A DNA stretch of 64,000 bases from Iris pallida (GCA_029216955.1 JANAVB010029819.1:37243331-37307330), one strand, 5' to 3'. Numbered from the stretch's first letter, positions 34,418 through 46,096 are shown. Notes: generated by a model from the sequence alone, not told the origin. Translations and numbers: made by a program.

Positions 34418-36060
34418 CTAGCCCTTGGGCTGCTTCTTTTCGGAGAGATTTGTCGAAGCGAGTCTCCTTCGGCCTAGGCTTGTCGGTCGTCGAAGGCTGA
34501 GCCGGTCCCAGAGCATCAGTTGTAGTGGGTTGATGATTTTCAGCTGGATTGTCAACCACAGGTTGGGATTGCGCTCCGGACCGCGTGACGACGGCTGTAG
34601 CTTCCTCATTGTCTGCAGAGATTGTGTGGCAGGTCCTAACTTTTCCACTTTTTTTTTGTCGGTGGTAGATGGTGTGGGCCGAGTCACTTCTGATACCAAG
34701 TCTGGATGGATCCATATGACCTCCCCTCGTGATGTGGTGAGGGGTACTAGACCGGCAGCCTGATCTCGGAGAAGTAGAAGATTGGTAATCTCCATTGTCG
34801 CCAGAGGGACGGGGATCACCCCGTCTTGAGTCTCCGTTGGAGGGAAGCTGCCGAATTGTACGGATACCATATTGGCCGCCACGGTTACCTCTTCGAAATC
34901 GATGGCCAGAGCGTTCGAATCGATGAGGTTCTGGATGTACCGTTTCAGCTGGTAGCAATCGTGTGTAGCATGATGAACATAGCGATGATAATGGCAGTAT
35001 TTCGGATTCTCCATCTCTGCCGGCCGCGGTTCCCGTCTTGGTGGAGGAAGCTGAATTCTGTCCCCTTGTATGAGCATGTCCAAGATGGGCTTGACGTGAC
35101 TGTCTTCGAAGGAGTAATCGATTTGCGGCCATTGTTTGTCTGCTGGCTTCGGCTCAGGTTTTTGTGCAGTATCGACCACCATAGCCTGCTTTCCCTTGCT
35201 GTCCCGATTGTTAGAGGGGCTACCCCCATTATCGTTGTTGGGACGCTTGCCCTTGTTTTCCTCCTTCCGAGATGTACAATCCCAGTTGGCGAGCCTTCTT
35301 CAGTCGTTCTTCGGCGCTTGTGGCGCTGATGATGAATGTCTTCCAATCTTTGAATTGACTTTCCCCCATCCAGAGACTGATCGTTGGGAGCAGTCTCTTT
35401 TGACAAATTTTAATTAAAGATGAATCTGGATTTCCGGAGGGCAGCTTCATGGCGGTCTGGCGGAACCGCTCGATGTAGTTCCTCGTCAACTCCCTCTCCC
35501 CTTGGACGACGTCCATGAGAGTGGACATAGTGACGTCCTGTCCTACTTCGTAGAATCGTTCCAGGAACAGGCGCTTGAAGCCGGTGAAGGAGTGGATGCA
35601 GTTATCCGGCAGATTGCGGTACCAATCGAAAGTGACTCCTTCCAACGTCCCAATGAATAACCGTGTGAGGATAGCATCATCATGGGGCAGATGGTCGATG
35701 GTGACCTCGAAGTAAGTGATGTACCGACTTGCTGAGGTTTTGCCATCATACGGGTTAATATTGAACGGCTTATATCTTGGTGGGAATGGAACATCCCTCC
35801 ATTCAGCAGGGTATGGTTGCCGTATTCTGAGATCTTGAGCATTTTCTCGGGCATGGAACATGGCTCGGAGCTCCTGGACCTCTCTTCTTACTTTTTGGGT
35901 CTCATCTGTCGTGGTGGGGGCTGTTATTTCGGGAGGATTATTGCCCGGGTTTGGTACCGCTGAGTTCGAGTCCGTATTGACCGCGGGACCCGTGCTTGTT
36001 TGGCCAGGCGTTCCTCCTTGCAGAGTTGGAAGAGCGGCTTTGATTTCATCTACAGACTTG
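34418..36060 (-). pseudogene. Gag of Tat element, frameshifted
   Basis: Capsid-like Gag. The N-terminal half (PPRYKPFNINPYDGK, then LTRLFIGTLEGVTFDWYRNL and FLERFYE) matches the retrotransposon Gag domain and runs to a stop at 35229. The C-terminal half continues in another frame, starting around 35240, and carries a zinc-binding-like CHYHRYVHHATHDCYQLK. The frame overlaps the end of ORF1 without a clear ATG, so it probably relied on frameshifting, readthrough or splicing even when intact. Confidence 0.85.
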
Positions 36061-37807
36061 ACAAGGCCTGCAGTATAGCCTCCAAAGTGTCGATGCGTTG
36101 GCGATCGCTGGAACCACCTTGGTTGCTGTCCGTCATGAATATCGTCCTTACATGAGGAGTGATGGAAGGAACGGTGGAGGATGTGCCCTCCGAGTCATAC
36201 CCATGTACCGAGAAGTCATCGGGGTAGGTGGGAATATTCTCTTCGGGCTCGGACTCGGAGGGAACGGTATCCCCAGCCTCGGAGCTTGCTTCGTCTTGAG
36301 AGCCATGGATATCCTCGGGGACATCAGCGTCTGTTGTACCTGATGGGAGGGTGGTTTCCCCGGGCTCGGTTCCTTGAAACATCGGATTGTTGTGTATGTT
36401 CGGAGGAGTACTACCCCCAGCTCCTACGACCCCCAGGGACGTGGACGATGAATCTCCCGTTGCAGTAGATTTTGTCTTTGAACGGGTGTGTTGGTATACT
36501 CCGGTGGAGGGCAACCGTTTAGCCGACAATTTTTTAGCTGTAGTGGTTGATATTTTCGGGCTGGAGATGCTTGTCTTCTTCTCTCTTCCCTCGGCGGGGA
36601 TTTTTTGGGTGGAATTGCAGGAGACAACAGGAGGTGCCTCGTCTTCTGAGCTCGGATGCCGTAGTCTTTGGAAGACGGACGGCCGGTCTTTCATTGCTGC
36701 CGCGTTATTGCAACAGCAGTTGATGATGATCTGGGTGCAGTGATGTCCAAGCGAGGACTCTTTGCACGCCGATGCTCCTTCTCTTTCCTTGCGCTTGTGG
36801 AGGATCGCCTCACGCAGGTCAGAGGAACCACTTTGTCCTTTTGCCGCCGGGGGCTGGACTCGAGCGGTTCTATACAAATTCCCATCAGAGGCCCGTGTGA
36901 TAATCAACGGGATGCCCCGATTGTTAGATGTTGGGACAGCTGCCTGGGCTTGGTGAGCCTGCGCTGCCCTAGACTTCCTCCTTTTAGCACTCGCGGGTGT
37001 GTAATAGGAGGAGTCCAAGTTGAACACCACAGAGTCTGGCTTATCATCCAGAGAACCATCAGAGTCAGGACCGCACGAGAGACGGTCGAAGACTGATCGA
37101 GAGAAGCGTGGAACGGTCGCTATGCGGCTAGAATTGGGTGCCGTGCAGGCTGTCTGCATGCGGTTGTCTTCTGCCGTTGGATGAGTTATTTTTATGCGGC
37201 TAGGAGTCACGACCGTGCAGGCTGGCCGCATGCGGTTGGCAATTGTGGCCGCATGGGTTTTCTGCAAGCGATTGACTTTCTTAGCCGTATGAGTTTCATC
37301 CATGTGGTTGGCAACTTTAGCCGCATAAGCTATACGACTGACAGATGTGGCCGCATGAGTTTTCTCCATGCGGCTGGCGGATGTAGCCGCATGAGCTTTC
37401 TTTCTGCGGCTAATACTCTTATGCGGCTCGGATCTCATAGAGTTCCTCTTTGCCCCTGCAAGTCCAGCATCATAGTATTTTCTTCTGCCGGACTTGGGGA
37501 CAGCAGAGTTGTCTATGGTCTGAAGTGGGGCCGCAAGAGAGTCTTTCTCGCCGTCTTGAACAACAGAGGGTGTCTCCGCAAGAGCTTCAGTATGAACGAA
37601 GGATCGGGGTCTCCACTCCTTACGGGCCTTCTTTGTGCGGGCTCGCTTCTGGACCGGGCCAGTGCTCTTGTCGGAGAGCATTTCTTCGAACGCCTGTTGG
37701 TCGAACCGGGCGACCATCTTTTGTTGCGTGGAGCCAAGCTTGGCTGCATCTGATTGCGTCACCAACTCCTCAGCCGAGGAGAAGTTAGTTTCCAGCAGAG
37801 TCGCCAT
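36050..37807 (-). CDS. ORF1 upstream of gag (Tat element), 585 codons
   Basis: An uninterrupted ORF whose ATG (37805-37807) overlaps the first base of the primer-binding site, an arrangement known from Ogre-type elements. The protein is Ser/Thr/Lys-rich and probably disordered. It has a central block of about nine 12-residue repeats (like SRMEKTHAATSA, encoded at 37120-37431), two FDRL/FQRL motifs (SVFDRLSCG and SVFQRLRHP) and a C-terminal acidic region. It ends TAG at 36050-36052, overlapping the gag frame. Function of Tat ORF1 proteins is unknown. It is the only long ORF of this element without a break. Confidence 0.8.
   Translation of the reverse strand: MATLLETNFSSAEELVTQSDAAKLGSTQQKMVARFDQQAFEEMLSDKSTGPVQKRARTKKARKEWRPRSFVHTEALAETPSVVQDGEKDSLAAPLQTIDNSAVPKSGRRKYYDAGLAGAKRNSMRSEPHKSISRRKKAHAATSASRMEKTHAATSVSRIAYAAKVANHMDETHTAKKVNRLQKTHAATIANRMRPACTVVTPSRIKITHPTAEDNRMQTACTAPNSSRIATVPRFSRSVFDRLSCGPDSDGSLDDKPDSVVFNLDSSYYTPASAKRRKSRAAQAHQAQAAVPTSNNRGIPLIITRASDGNLYRTARVQPPAAKGQSGSSDLREAILHKRKEREGASACKESSLGHHCTQIIINCCCNNAAAMKDRPSVFQRLRHPSSEDEAPPVVSCNSTQKIPAEGREKKTSISSPKISTTTAKKLSAKRLPSTGVYQHTRSKTKSTATGDSSSTSLGVVGAGGSTPPNIHNNPMFQGTEPGETTLPSGTTDADVPEDIHGSQDEASSEAGDTVPSESEPEENIPTYPDDFSVHGYDSEGTSSTVPSITPHVRTIFMTDSNQGGSSDRQRIDTLEAILQALSSL
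37120..37431 (-). repeat. 36-bp coding repeats built on AGCCGCAT/ATGCGGCT
   Basis: About nine degenerate 36-bp units. In the best ones AGCCGCAT and ATGCGGCT form inverted arms around GGAGAAAACTC-type spacers. The octamer is the same as the U3 motif of this element's LTRs. Confidence 0.85.
37792..37806 (-). other. Primer-binding site, tRNA-Arg type (Tat)
   Basis: The minus strand reads TGGCGACTCTGCTGG, 3 nt after the 5' LTR end. This matches the tRNA-Arg-type site used by Ogre/Tat elements. The ORF1 start codon overlaps it. Confidence 0.88.
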
Positions 37808-38205
37808 CGTGTTTGCCATTGATTGTAAAAGTACAGAACAGTTTTATGGGAGGACTGAACTTTAGACTCATAATACAAACCCGCTTGTACAAAAAAAGCC
37901 TAGGGACGAAAAACTAGGTACAGTAGTCTAAGTACAATTGTTTATTTTAGATTCTGGGGGGTGACGGTAGAGGCTCGGGAAGGCGACGGCAGCCCTGCCT
38001 TACTCCTTGGACGATCGGTATGCGGCCTTGGCTCCTTGTGAAAAGATGGTTGGCGTTGGTGAAGAAATGCTCTCCTGGCTCTCCTCCTGTTGCTTTCTGG
38101 CTTCTTTCTCTCTGTGTATTTTCTTTTCGACTATTGGGGAGTCTCCTTGTATATACGTGTTTCTCTCTGATCTTGTATATCTTTACAAGGGAATGGCACC
38201 TTACA

Positions 38206-38212
38206 ATTTATA
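38206..38212 (-). promoter_or_regulatory. TATA box in Tat 5' LTR
   Basis: The minus strand reads ATTATAAATTG. The TATAAAT core is kept, but the last A of the 3' LTR version is changed. It lies about 320 bp downstream of the motif array and is the expected start of genomic RNA synthesis. Confidence 0.7.
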
Positions 38213-38533
38213 ATAGTGGGATGTGATCATTAGGGTTGCCAATGATTATCTCTTTGAGATGGCGGCGGCCTGGGGATTGGTCAATCCAGGCCGTTCGTTT
38301 CTGATTGTGACGAATCCGAGCCCTTAGGTGTAGATTACACCAAATCCCATTAACAATTAATGCTGATTGGAATAAATCTTCCTTATAATGATCTTCTAAT
38401 ATCTGTGAATAAATTAGATCTATTCTTCTGCCACGTGTCCCAGATTATTGGGATTTGACCCAATCTTTAATGGCAGCAAATCTGAGGAATTAATCGGTTT
38501 AGGACACGTGTCCTAGGAGCTGCTGGGGGATCT

Positions 38534-39188
38534 GGACCGCATGACGAGTGAGCCGCATATGAATTTGAGCCGCATATGGTTAAGCCCACGTGTCAGGGCT
38601 GCCTGGGCAGTGGCCCTCACTTGAGCCCTCGAACCACATGGGAGTAATCCTTGTGGGCCGCATAGGTACATATCCGCCTGAGCCGCATGGACATGATCCT
38701 CTTGAACCGTATGAGAAGTCCTCGCTCGAGCCGTATGAGACTTTCTTGGCCTGAGCCGCATAGGACAGATTCACTCTGAACCGCATGAGAAGTTCTTTGC
38801 TCGAGCCGCATGAGGCTTTCTTGACCTGAGCCGCATAGGATTCATTCTGAATCGCATGAGAAGTGAGCCGCATACGAACGCCCACGTGGCAAGGCCACGT
38901 GGCATTTTTATGGCTCTCGGGGGATTTGTGTCAGAGATCTCTTTTCTCTTCCCTAGAGATTCATCATTATGACAGAGTCATAATTACCTGCTTTTGTGTC
39001 AGGGCTGTCAACTTTTCAGAGGGGTCAGCCGTCAAAGCAATTAATGCAGCATGGGTCGGAGGGGGGCACTGTCAGGCCACGTGTCTTCTGAGCCGCATGG
39101 AATGCCTCGGGCCGCATAGCTCCTTATGCCGCATGACTCTCCGAGCCGCATGGGCTTTCTGAGCCGCATGGGGTTCTTTGGCCGCATG
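38534..39188. promoter_or_regulatory. AGCCGCAT motif array in U3 (5' LTR)
   Basis: Sixteen exact CCGCAT hexamers, plus CCGTAT and TCGCAT variants, in about 650 bp, most inside GAGCCGCAT. All are in the same orientation and upstream of the TATA box in element direction. Paired CCACGTGG G-boxes (38882-38889, 38895-38902) and GGACACGTGTCC (38502-38513) accompany them. Confidence 0.85.
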
Positions 39189-40100
39189 AGTCATTTTCTT
39201 TAGTATTTTCCATGCTTCTACAGTACTCTGGTGCTCCAGGTAGTCACCGTCGAGTAGATGGTACGGAAGATCCTCCGGGCTCCTCTATTAGATCTGGCCA
39301 AACAAAACCAGTGGGGTCAGACCCCCAATAACAAGTACCACAAAGGAAGCCAAACTATAAACTGAAACCAACAATAACTAACATAGCAATGGATAGAGAC
39401 AAAAATAAATAAATATGGATCGACACGTGTACTACCAATGCACTTACCCCGAGAATAGAAAAGACAATAAGCAAACAACATAGAGCATAAAGTAAATAAT
39501 ATGTGACATAAAGTAAACTGTAGACATGTGAATTAAACGGTAGCATGTGAACATGTGAAATAAACTAAACAATGTAAGAAAAATGGTACATGTGACCATG
39601 TGAGATAACTGGAATATGTGAGCATGTAAGAACTATATAGAACGACAAATGATAAGATAGCATAAGAACTTTTTCGAAACCTAAGTTACAACCCATAAAT
39701 CAAACAAGGATCGGGGTTATAACCCTTCTCCTGAACAGAACTTAGTCTCTAATCGTTTATCGGCAAAAGTAAAGCATAAGCGATGATGTACTGAAATAAA
39801 TAAATCCGGACACTGCCTAGACAAAACTAGACTGGATTGGACTCCATACAACAATCATGGCCAAGCAATGAGTACGACTTTATACATTAGCTAACTAGGG
39901 TTAGCACAATCCTAAGTACTAACAAGATGCAGTTTTGTGAAATCCAATCCAGTTACATGTCCTGCAGACTATCCGACTCATATAGGCCAAAAGAAAAATA
40001 AGTATAGCAGACACACCGCAGTAAGATACGTGTGTCCTAAAGAAGTGCCCCACACGACGGTGTGTTGGAAGTGTGCTCATCAAGAAAGATAGCTCCAAAT

Positions 40101-40210
<110 letters not shown>

Positions 40211-40420
40211 AACACGAAGGGCTGCAGGTAACTAAAAAAATCTGCCCTCCCAAAAATCTAGATAATCAAGCTAGTTATTAGTCCTTAACATTTTCTTGTT
40301 GGATTCTGGGTGTGGCATTCCGCAGAATCTATCCTAAACATGATATGCAAGACTGGACAATACAAGAAAGTGCACTATAATAAGCCACAACAAGAAAATA
40401 TAATAAGCTGGAAGCTAGGA

Positions 40421-40690
40421 GTGCGCTACGACGAGCCACTATAGAGAAAGTAGGGGGTGCGCCATGACAGGCCACTATCATGTAAGCAAGGAAAGACATG
40501 TACAAGAGTGCACAACAACGGATCACAATCTAGTAAGCAAGGAAGATATGTAACATGAGTGCGCCATGACGGGCCACTATCTAGTAAGCTAAGAAGACAT
40601 GTAACATGGGTGCGCCACGATGGACCACTATCTAGTAAGCAAAGAAGATATATAACATGGGTGCGCCACGACGGGACACTATCAAGATTA
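40421..40690. repeat. 51-bp tandem repeat in E LTR
   Basis: GTGCGCCACGACGGGCCACTAT-like starts lie at 40457, 40508, 40559, 40610 and 40661, exactly 51 bp apart, with a partial unit at 40421. Confidence 0.9.
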
Positions 40691-40956
40691 TCAAGATGAG
40701 ATCATGTTGTCATGTTCAAGTTCAATATAAACAAGTTATCAAGTTGGGTCGTCGTATTTTAGGTCAAATATAGAAAACATACAAAGAAGATCAAAAACTG
40801 TGATTGAACTATCAGTCGCATATGAACTCAAATTAAGGTAAATAAGAAGATTCTTGAAGCCAAGACAAAGATCTATAACTTTCACGTTTTAAGTTTTTCA
40901 AAATTCTAGCTACAAAATAACTTAAACAGACAAAAAAGCCAAGTACAGGAAAGAGC

Positions 40957-41182
40957 AGTGCAGTCTGCGCAGGAAGGCGCATGTGCAGTCTGTGCAGGAA
41001 GGCGCAGGTGCTAGGTGTAGTCTGCGTAAAAAGGTGCACAGGCTGTGCAGGAAGGTGCGTAGAAGGTACGCAGGCTGCACAGGAAGGTGCACAGGCTGTG
41101 CAGAAAGGTGCGCAGGCTACGCAGGAAGGTGCGCAGTCTGTGTCGGAAGGTGCACAGTCTGTGCGGGAAGGTGTGCAGGCTG
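40957..41182. repeat. 21-bp tandem repeat in E LTR
   Basis: About ten units of GGTGCACAGGCTGTGCAGGAA type. The plus strand stays open and gives a heptapeptide repeat of GAQAVQE type. Because the LTR is minus-oriented, a coding role is unlikely. Confidence 0.85.
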
Positions 41183-42066
41183 TTCATCTTCCCCAAATCA
41201 GCACCAAAGTGGATAGGGAATCCATGAACTCAAAATGCCATAACTTCCTTAAAATAAGTCAAAATTAAGTGGTTCAAAAGCCAAAATTGGGTAGAATGAA
41301 ATTCCCTACAATATGGAACCCTTAGATTTCGGAAATAACAAAGTTTAAGAGATCAAAACCAAGATAAATAAAAAACTACAAACATAGATCTACAAAAATG
41401 TAAACATCAAAACCAAAAACTCCAAGTTCTAAAGGGGCTTAGAATCATGCAAGGAAGAGATTAGAACAAACAAAAATGACAACAAAATAATATTGCTCGA
41501 GATTTGGTAAGATGTACTTGCATAGGTTAATCTCCAAGAGGGGTAAGAAACCACACTCTAGGCCTCAAGACCAAGATCTTGGCAAGCTTTCAAGGGGAGA
41601 GAAGAGAAGAAGAAATGAAAAAAGAGTGAAGAGAATGAAAAGAGAGAGGAGAGATAAAGTAAAAGGGTATATATAGAAGGGAAAATAATCATAACCGTTA
41701 GATGGTGATCCATGTGAAGATCTAAGTCAATCCTAACCATCAAAAGAAAACCAACTATCCATTGGATAGTAGAATGCATCTATACTATTCACAAAAATAT
41801 CAAAAATACTATCCAAAACACTATTGACAAAAATTTCAAAAATAATATTTATAAAAATATCAGGAAATCCAAAATATCTAAAATATGAAAAATCTGTCCG
41901 GGCGGTATGCCGTCGGTATACACTAGTATACTGACGATATGCCGGTCAAGAAAAAAATATATAAGTTGGGAAAATTTAAAGCATTCTGAAAACCAAGAAA
42001 ATATGAAACACAGTACAAAAATACGTATCCGTATATAAATACCGATATTGTGAGATGAGTCTCACA

Positions 42067-42646
42067 ACTCTCCCATCCTTAGAAAAATTCCATCCTCGAA
42101 ATTTTCTAAAGCTAGTCAAGCATGATAACCAAAACAAAAGCTCAAGAAAATACAACCATCTCAATAAAACAAAGCTTGACATATAAATAAATGAAGGCAA
42201 AAATATTATAAATAAATGCGTAAGCAATAACACAACCACAATCAAGAAGGGCTAGAGACATATGAATAAATATGTCTTCTGAGTCAGTTGAGTAGGGACC
42301 CGCCCTTGCCGGCCTAAGCTGACTCCCAAAATAGATAGGGGTCAAGTCTCAAAGTAAGTCGGTACCAATGACTTAGTCTAAGACATGACTCTACCTAGGA
42401 CGTATCTTCGTAGTCGAGACACATGATAGATATCATGTATCTCAAGATACGAAGACAGAAGAGTGGGACGAGAAACTCTTATTCACTCACGAATAAGTCA
42501 AGGCGACCGTTGTACTCCTGATATAGTTGAAATACAAGGTCACCGATAAGAACCTAAGATATACTGCCACTACCTGGTCGGCTACTGAAGAATAAATCAA
42601 AAAGGCATAACTAAAAGAAGACCATAAAGATGGTACCTAAGACTCC
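42067..42646 (-). mobile_element. Element E internal end: polypurine tract to gag
   Basis: It begins with the purine tract (minus strand TCTAAGGATGGGAGAGT) and the ATTTCGAGGATGGAATT box next to the LTR, then about 530 bp of non-coding DNA before the gag remnant. Protease, RT, RNase H and integrase are all absent, so E is a gag-only derivative. Confidence 0.7.
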
Positions 42647-43173
42647 CTAGGTACTACCCTCATGCTGCCCCTGAGACTTCGCATACAACTGTGCTCTGCG
42701 CTGCCTGACCCTCTGAGCTCGCGATGGCGGAGGATACTGTGCCAATGGCTAAATATCTAGTATTGGCCCTAACTGCTCATCCACTGCTGGAGGTGATGAC
42801 TGATGCGACTGAAAGGACTGAGGTGGTACATCTGGTATAGCTGGTCGTCCTTGAGAAGTCGGATAGGGGCAAGTGCTAACTGAATGGTCCTTTGCTTCAC
42901 AGCGGAAGCATCGCCTATTGGTCGTCCGACAAACTGATCTGAGATGCCCTATCTTGCCACAATAGGTACATGCTTCTTGTTCTGTCTGATATTGCTGGCC
43001 TCTCTGCCTCTGAGCTTGGGTCTGCATATACTGCTGAGGCCTCTCATGCTGGAATGCATGGAACTACGTCGATGAAGGCCTCTGAGCTCGCTTCTGTTGA
43101 ACTGGTGTTGGTACCCCGAACTGGATAACTATAGGCTGGAAGGATGAAGATCCAGTTGAACTCCTCCGAGGAC
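42647..43173 (-). pseudogene. Gag remnant with two CCHC knuckles (copy B)
   Basis: The same Gag C-terminus as at 21-547, with knuckles CTYCGKIGHLRSVC and CFRCEAKDHSVSTC. Here a G-to-A change at 42751 (plus strand) turns a Gln codon into a stop, ending the frame about 34 codons earlier than copy A. The upstream in-frame stop near 43056 is shared. It is interrupted at 43174 by the hAT-like element. Confidence 0.85.
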
Positions 43174-43774
43174 TAGGGGTGAGCGTTGGTATAATCGGTC
43201 GGTATTTGGTTAGATTTTTTGGTATTTTTTAATCGGTATTTAAAAAATCAATACCAATATCGTACCATTTAGAATCAGTTTTTTCGGTTTCGGTTAAATC
43301 GATGTTCGGTCGATTTTTGTTCGGTATCGATATTTTACCATTTAACATTTGATCAACACACTTAATATGAACCTCTTAACCTAGAAAAATACTTTTTTAC
43401 TTTTTTTTTGGAAGTATTAAATTCCAAAGCCAAGTCTTTAACAAGCAAGCACTTAGTCAAATTTATTAGAATAGTATGTAACAAGTTGTAAATACCTAAA
43501 AAAGAGCTTAAAAGATCAAACACGATCACTAAGTTTAATCCTTAGTATAAGTTCAAGTACACTAAAATTCACTTCAAAATTATATGAAAACACAAAAATA
43601 TAAACTCAAAAACCCAATTCTTAGTGTTCTTAACATAACTTCAACTCCACCAAAATCCATTCTAAGTTCTAACAAACTGATTCTCAACTAAAACAAAGAT
43701 AAAAATGAAAAAGAGAAACATAAAATTAATCACGAACAACATTCTAAGGGAAAAAATGTATATATATGGAAAAA

Positions 43775-43785
<11 letters not shown>

Positions 43786-43858
<73 letters not shown>

Positions 43859-43921
43859 CATAAAATTAATCACGAACAACATTCTAAGGGAAAAAAAATG
43901 TATATATATGGAAAAAATGTG

Positions 43922-44002
<81 letters not shown>
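43786..44002. repeat. Expanded (TA)n blocks
   Basis: Two (TA)n runs of about 65 and 75 bases, separated by the duplicated purine-rich phrase. The same runs in copy A are much shorter. Confidence 0.95.
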
Positions 44003-44004
<2 letters not shown>

Positions 44005-44218
44005 AAACGGAGAATTTTATTCAAAGCGAAACAGGTGCCGGGAGATGGCCCAAGCACCAACAAAACCTCCACTCGGGAGAAAGCCGACCTACAAAGCCAA
44101 AAATGAGGAAGCTAAACCGCCCGGAAGAATCGGGGGGGAGGACAAAAAGAAGACGGGATGCGGGGGAGAGGGAGCGCCTGCCCGGCCCGAACTAAGGAGG
44201 ATACTTAAAGAGCGGGAA

Positions 44219-46096
44219 CTATGACTTTCTCGAGATGGAGGAGCGCAGGACCCTAGGCGGATCTGGCACCGCAGCCAACTCAGTATCTTCCAGCTTAGGC
44301 CGTGCCTCCCGCGGTTCGTTAAGCAACTTGAGCTTCGGGAATTTGTCTGCAAAATAGGTCTTCAGGTTAATGTGTTCGTTGTTATGAATGCCCATAGCCG
44401 CATCAAGTGCTTGTTCGGCCTCTAGCATTCTAGGTAGGATCGTGTAAGCTAGATCGGGGTTTTCGTCCATGTTGCGATAGACGTAGAGTTCCCGGAGCAC
44501 CTCTGGCGGGGAGAAGACAGTAGCAATCCGCTCAAAAAAATCACGGTATTGGATTGGTGATTCACGGAGCGACGATACTAGGGCTGCAGTGTCGTAATCT
44601 GGGTTGGGTGCTGGATCCAAATCTATGGGACCAGCGGTGGGTGATGAGCTCGATATGGGGACTTCGTTAGGGTCCCAGCGCTGAGTGGCTGTGGTCGGGA
44701 CCCCTGTGAAAGGAAAAGGTTCTGCGATCTCGGAGAAAACTGAGGTCTCCTGCTGACGTACCATTAGAAGTTCTGTAGTGGCCGTAGCCTCGGAGGTATC
44801 CAGGTTGGGGATGATGGCAGTGTCGGTGGAGGAGGTCATGGCGATGACGGATGTCCTCTCCGAGAAGGCAGCGGGAGGATGGTCTGGAGCCAATGCTGAT
44901 GTAGGGATATCCGAGGGGGTTGAGGGAAGCTGCGAGAGGTTAATGGTGCTGGCCGACGCAAGGGATGTGTTCTATGAACAGAGAGGGGTCTGGGGATCTG
45001 GATCTAGATGAGGAGCCGAGAGGGTGCGCTCTGAGGGTGCTGAGCAGCGGCATGAGGGTGGACTGACGGTAGACCTTCTCTTTTTAGAATATGCTGAATG
45101 GGCATAGGGGTACTGATCGTAAATGATATGTTGAGTATGGGTATTCCTGCCCAGATCGATTTGAATGCTCGTCGGCATCTCTCTGGATGAGTCGATCTCC
45201 ATGCAAACTCTGGCATAATAACCTTTGGAAATGAAACGGGTTTCATCTGCCAAAGAGAGAAGTGTACCGAAGGAACCAATAATCTGTTGGAGTGCCGCTG
45301 GAGCGAAATAGATGAGAGGGAGGTTCGAGAATATGACCCAAGTGGACACACTCGTAGAGACAGATGTGACGACTTCGGGAGCCCATTTGTCGATCTTGAA
45401 GAGATGTTTTCCTATTCGACCCGAGTAGTGACTCCGGACAGATATGTCATCTGAACTAGACAATGTGTGCAAGAGGATGCATTTAGTTTCGAGGGGGGCG
45501 AGGCTGAATCCTGGAGCGAGGCCCTAGGCGTTAACTGCTACCTTGACCCGGTTGATCTTAGCACAGGTAGGGGTGAAGAGCATGACGTAGGTGCCCGACA
45601 GAGAGGCTGATAGAGTCGAGAGATCAGCCACGGAGAAGTGCACGATGTTGCTGGGGTCTGCTGAGGAGGGATGATCAGCTGTTGGGAGGGCCACCTCGAA
45701 GATTGGGGAGGTTGGTGGGGGAGGTATGGAAGTTTTAACCATGTCGGCGAGGGAGGGCGCACCTGATTGGAGGGTGTGGCCTGTGCTGGCCGAAGATCCG
45801 GATGGATGGATCGGATCTTCAGGAAACTCACTGGGTGAATGAGCAGGTTCTGACTGAGTAACGCAGACGGAATGAGAGGGGCGTTGAAAGCCAACTGGGA
45901 TGGTGTCCTTCTCGGGAAGAGAACAAGCATGGGTATGCGCAAAACCGTTGACACAATCCGGGACGTCACCCGACAAGGGGGGCCCGCACCGGCTGTCTTG
46001 TAGAGGGCGTATATGCCACGCCTGGGGTGGTGCCATGCGCCAGGGTAGGGGTGTTATAGTTTTGGTGGGCGCAAGCAAACTCCTGGGAGTAGGCAC
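44219..46096 (-). pseudogene. DUF4283-type pseudogene, copy B (better preserved)
   Basis: Two long open segments, 45524-46096 (190 codons) and 44219-45472, are in the same frame, separated by a TAG near 45524 that copy A shares. DUF4283-like motifs are STWVIFSNLPLIYF and YARVCMEID. The frame runs through the two places where copy A has private stops. An ATG lies at 46094-46096, with a His/Pro/Ser-rich leader. The C-terminus reads AEQALDAAMGIHNNEHINL. The canonical zinc knuckle is absent. Capture of a LINE ORF1-type or related host sequence is the likeliest origin. Confidence 0.6.

Larger units (their letters stand above)
21741..39222 (-). mobile_element. Complete Tat-type Ty3/gypsy retrotransposon (17.5 kb)
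   Basis: Two 1413-bp LTRs (21741-23153 and 37810-39222) are flanked by a perfect 5-bp duplication, GTACT (21736-21740 and 39223-39227). The minus-strand order is ORF1, Gag, protease, RT, archaeal-type RNase H, integrase, with a long 3' region carrying tandem repeats and an antisense gene. The primer-binding site matches tRNA-Arg. Extra ORF1, second-type RNase H, integrase after RT and antisense ORFs together point to the Tat group (Ogre/Retand/Grande relatives). LTR differences are few, so it is the youngest datable insertion here, but pol is frameshifted. Confidence 0.93.
37810..39222 (-). repeat. Tat element 5' LTR
   Basis: 1413 bp, the same length as the 3' LTR, with scattered substitutions and small compensating indels (about 2% by eye). 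It is followed by the GTACT duplication at 39223-39227. Confidence 0.95.

Noticed and set aside
34418..35406. Long minus-strand ORFs in alternative frames over gag and protease (e.g. 33783-35132)
   Set aside because: They are Arg/Ser/His-rich shadows of the real Gag/protease frames, without domain motifs.
40957..41182. A cysteine-rich secreted peptide (second plus-strand frame of the 21-bp array)
   Set aside because: It is the +1 reading of a tandem repeat, with no signal peptide or promoter.
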